Positions 14,234 through 14,265 of a stretch of DNA of 14,265 nucleotides are shown one piece after another. Under the pieces are notes generated by a model. That model did not search any database, had not been told where the DNA came from, and saw nothing but the letters and a program-made list of their open reading frames with translations. The stretch spans positions 1-14,265 of the forward strand of contig JAJRTI010000737.1 in the NCBI GenBank assembly GCA_024278415.1, given 5' to 3'. Source of the stretch: Planctomycetota bacterium (GTDB lineage Bacteria > Planctomycetota > Brocadiia > JAJRTI01). Made by a program: the position numbers and the translations under genes. Within the stretch, counting starts at the first letter, position 1. The number at the start of each line of letters is the position of its first letter.

Positions 14234-14265
14234 GCAGCCCGAAGGGCTGCCACAACATAGCCCAG
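14234..14265. repeat. Palindromic dispersed-repeat-like element, cut by window end
   Basis: GCAGCCC-GAA-GGGCTGC (14234-14250) is a perfect 7-bp hairpin, followed by CACAACATAGCCCAG at the edge. From memory, a CCCGAAGGG-type hairpin followed by ACAACATAGCCCAG recurs as an intergenic repeat in planctomycete-like genomes, usually with a second hairpin just downstream, which here would lie outside the window. The stretch 14073-14233 shows nothing else I can support. Confidence 0.45.

Noticed and set aside
1..14265. CRISPR array, tRNA, rRNA, insertion sequence, phage or defence system.
   Set aside because: No regularly spaced repeats, cloverleaf tRNA, transposase or phage/defence motifs were seen; the structured repeats found are short and isolated.

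Overview
The window is high-GC bacterial DNA, probably from an environmental genome. Secreted glycan-active proteins, a giant multidomain glycosidase-like gene with a CBM9-like tail, an Fe-S-type aldo/keto reductase and a sigma-54 activator together resemble Planctomycetota, Lentisphaerota or Hydrogenedentota. No rRNA or single-copy marker is present, so the phylum is an inference. No tRNA, CRISPR array, transposase or phage gene was seen.

Layout. (1) 1-265: no supported gene; a short direct repeat and a GC hairpin. (2) 266-1696 (+): secreted FG-GAP/beta-propeller protein resembling PL11 rhamnogalacturonan lyases. (3) 1711-1759: a compact structure of two perfect hairpins on a closing stem, between convergent genes. 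(4) 7595-1788 (-): a probable leftward operon made of a very large secreted glycosidase-like gene, interrupted by an in-frame TAG at 3759-3761, and then an aldo/keto reductase with a C-terminal Cys cluster. (5) 7596-8227: a divergent control region with a good sigma-70-like promoter, an imperfect AT-richer inverted repeat, a run of hairpins and a perfect 16-bp palindrome. (6) 8228-9520 (+): a GH4 NAD/metal glycosidase with the CHSV signature. (7) 10873-9569 (-): a nitronate monooxygenase/FabK-like flavoprotein with a Cys-rich tail. (8) 10874-11417: two divergent promoter candidates. (9) 11418-12902 (+): a sigma-54 AAA+ activator, apparently leaderless. (10) 13122-14072 (+): an exported, probably lipid-anchored endonuclease/exonuclease/phosphatase protein. 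(11) 14234-14265: a hairpin plus flank resembling a dispersed palindromic repeat, cut by the window edge.

Taken together, positions 266-9520 look like a plant- or algal-polysaccharide (pectin or galactoside type) utilisation cluster. Two secreted proteins would act on the polymer outside the cytoplasm. GH4 would cleave small glycosides inside the cell by a redox mechanism, and the reductase may handle an oxidised or reduced sugar product. The right third (NMO, sigma-54 activator, EEP lipoprotein) has no obvious pathway link to it. The strongest oddity is the single amber codon that splits an otherwise continuous 1522-codon reading frame inside what looks like one helical segment.
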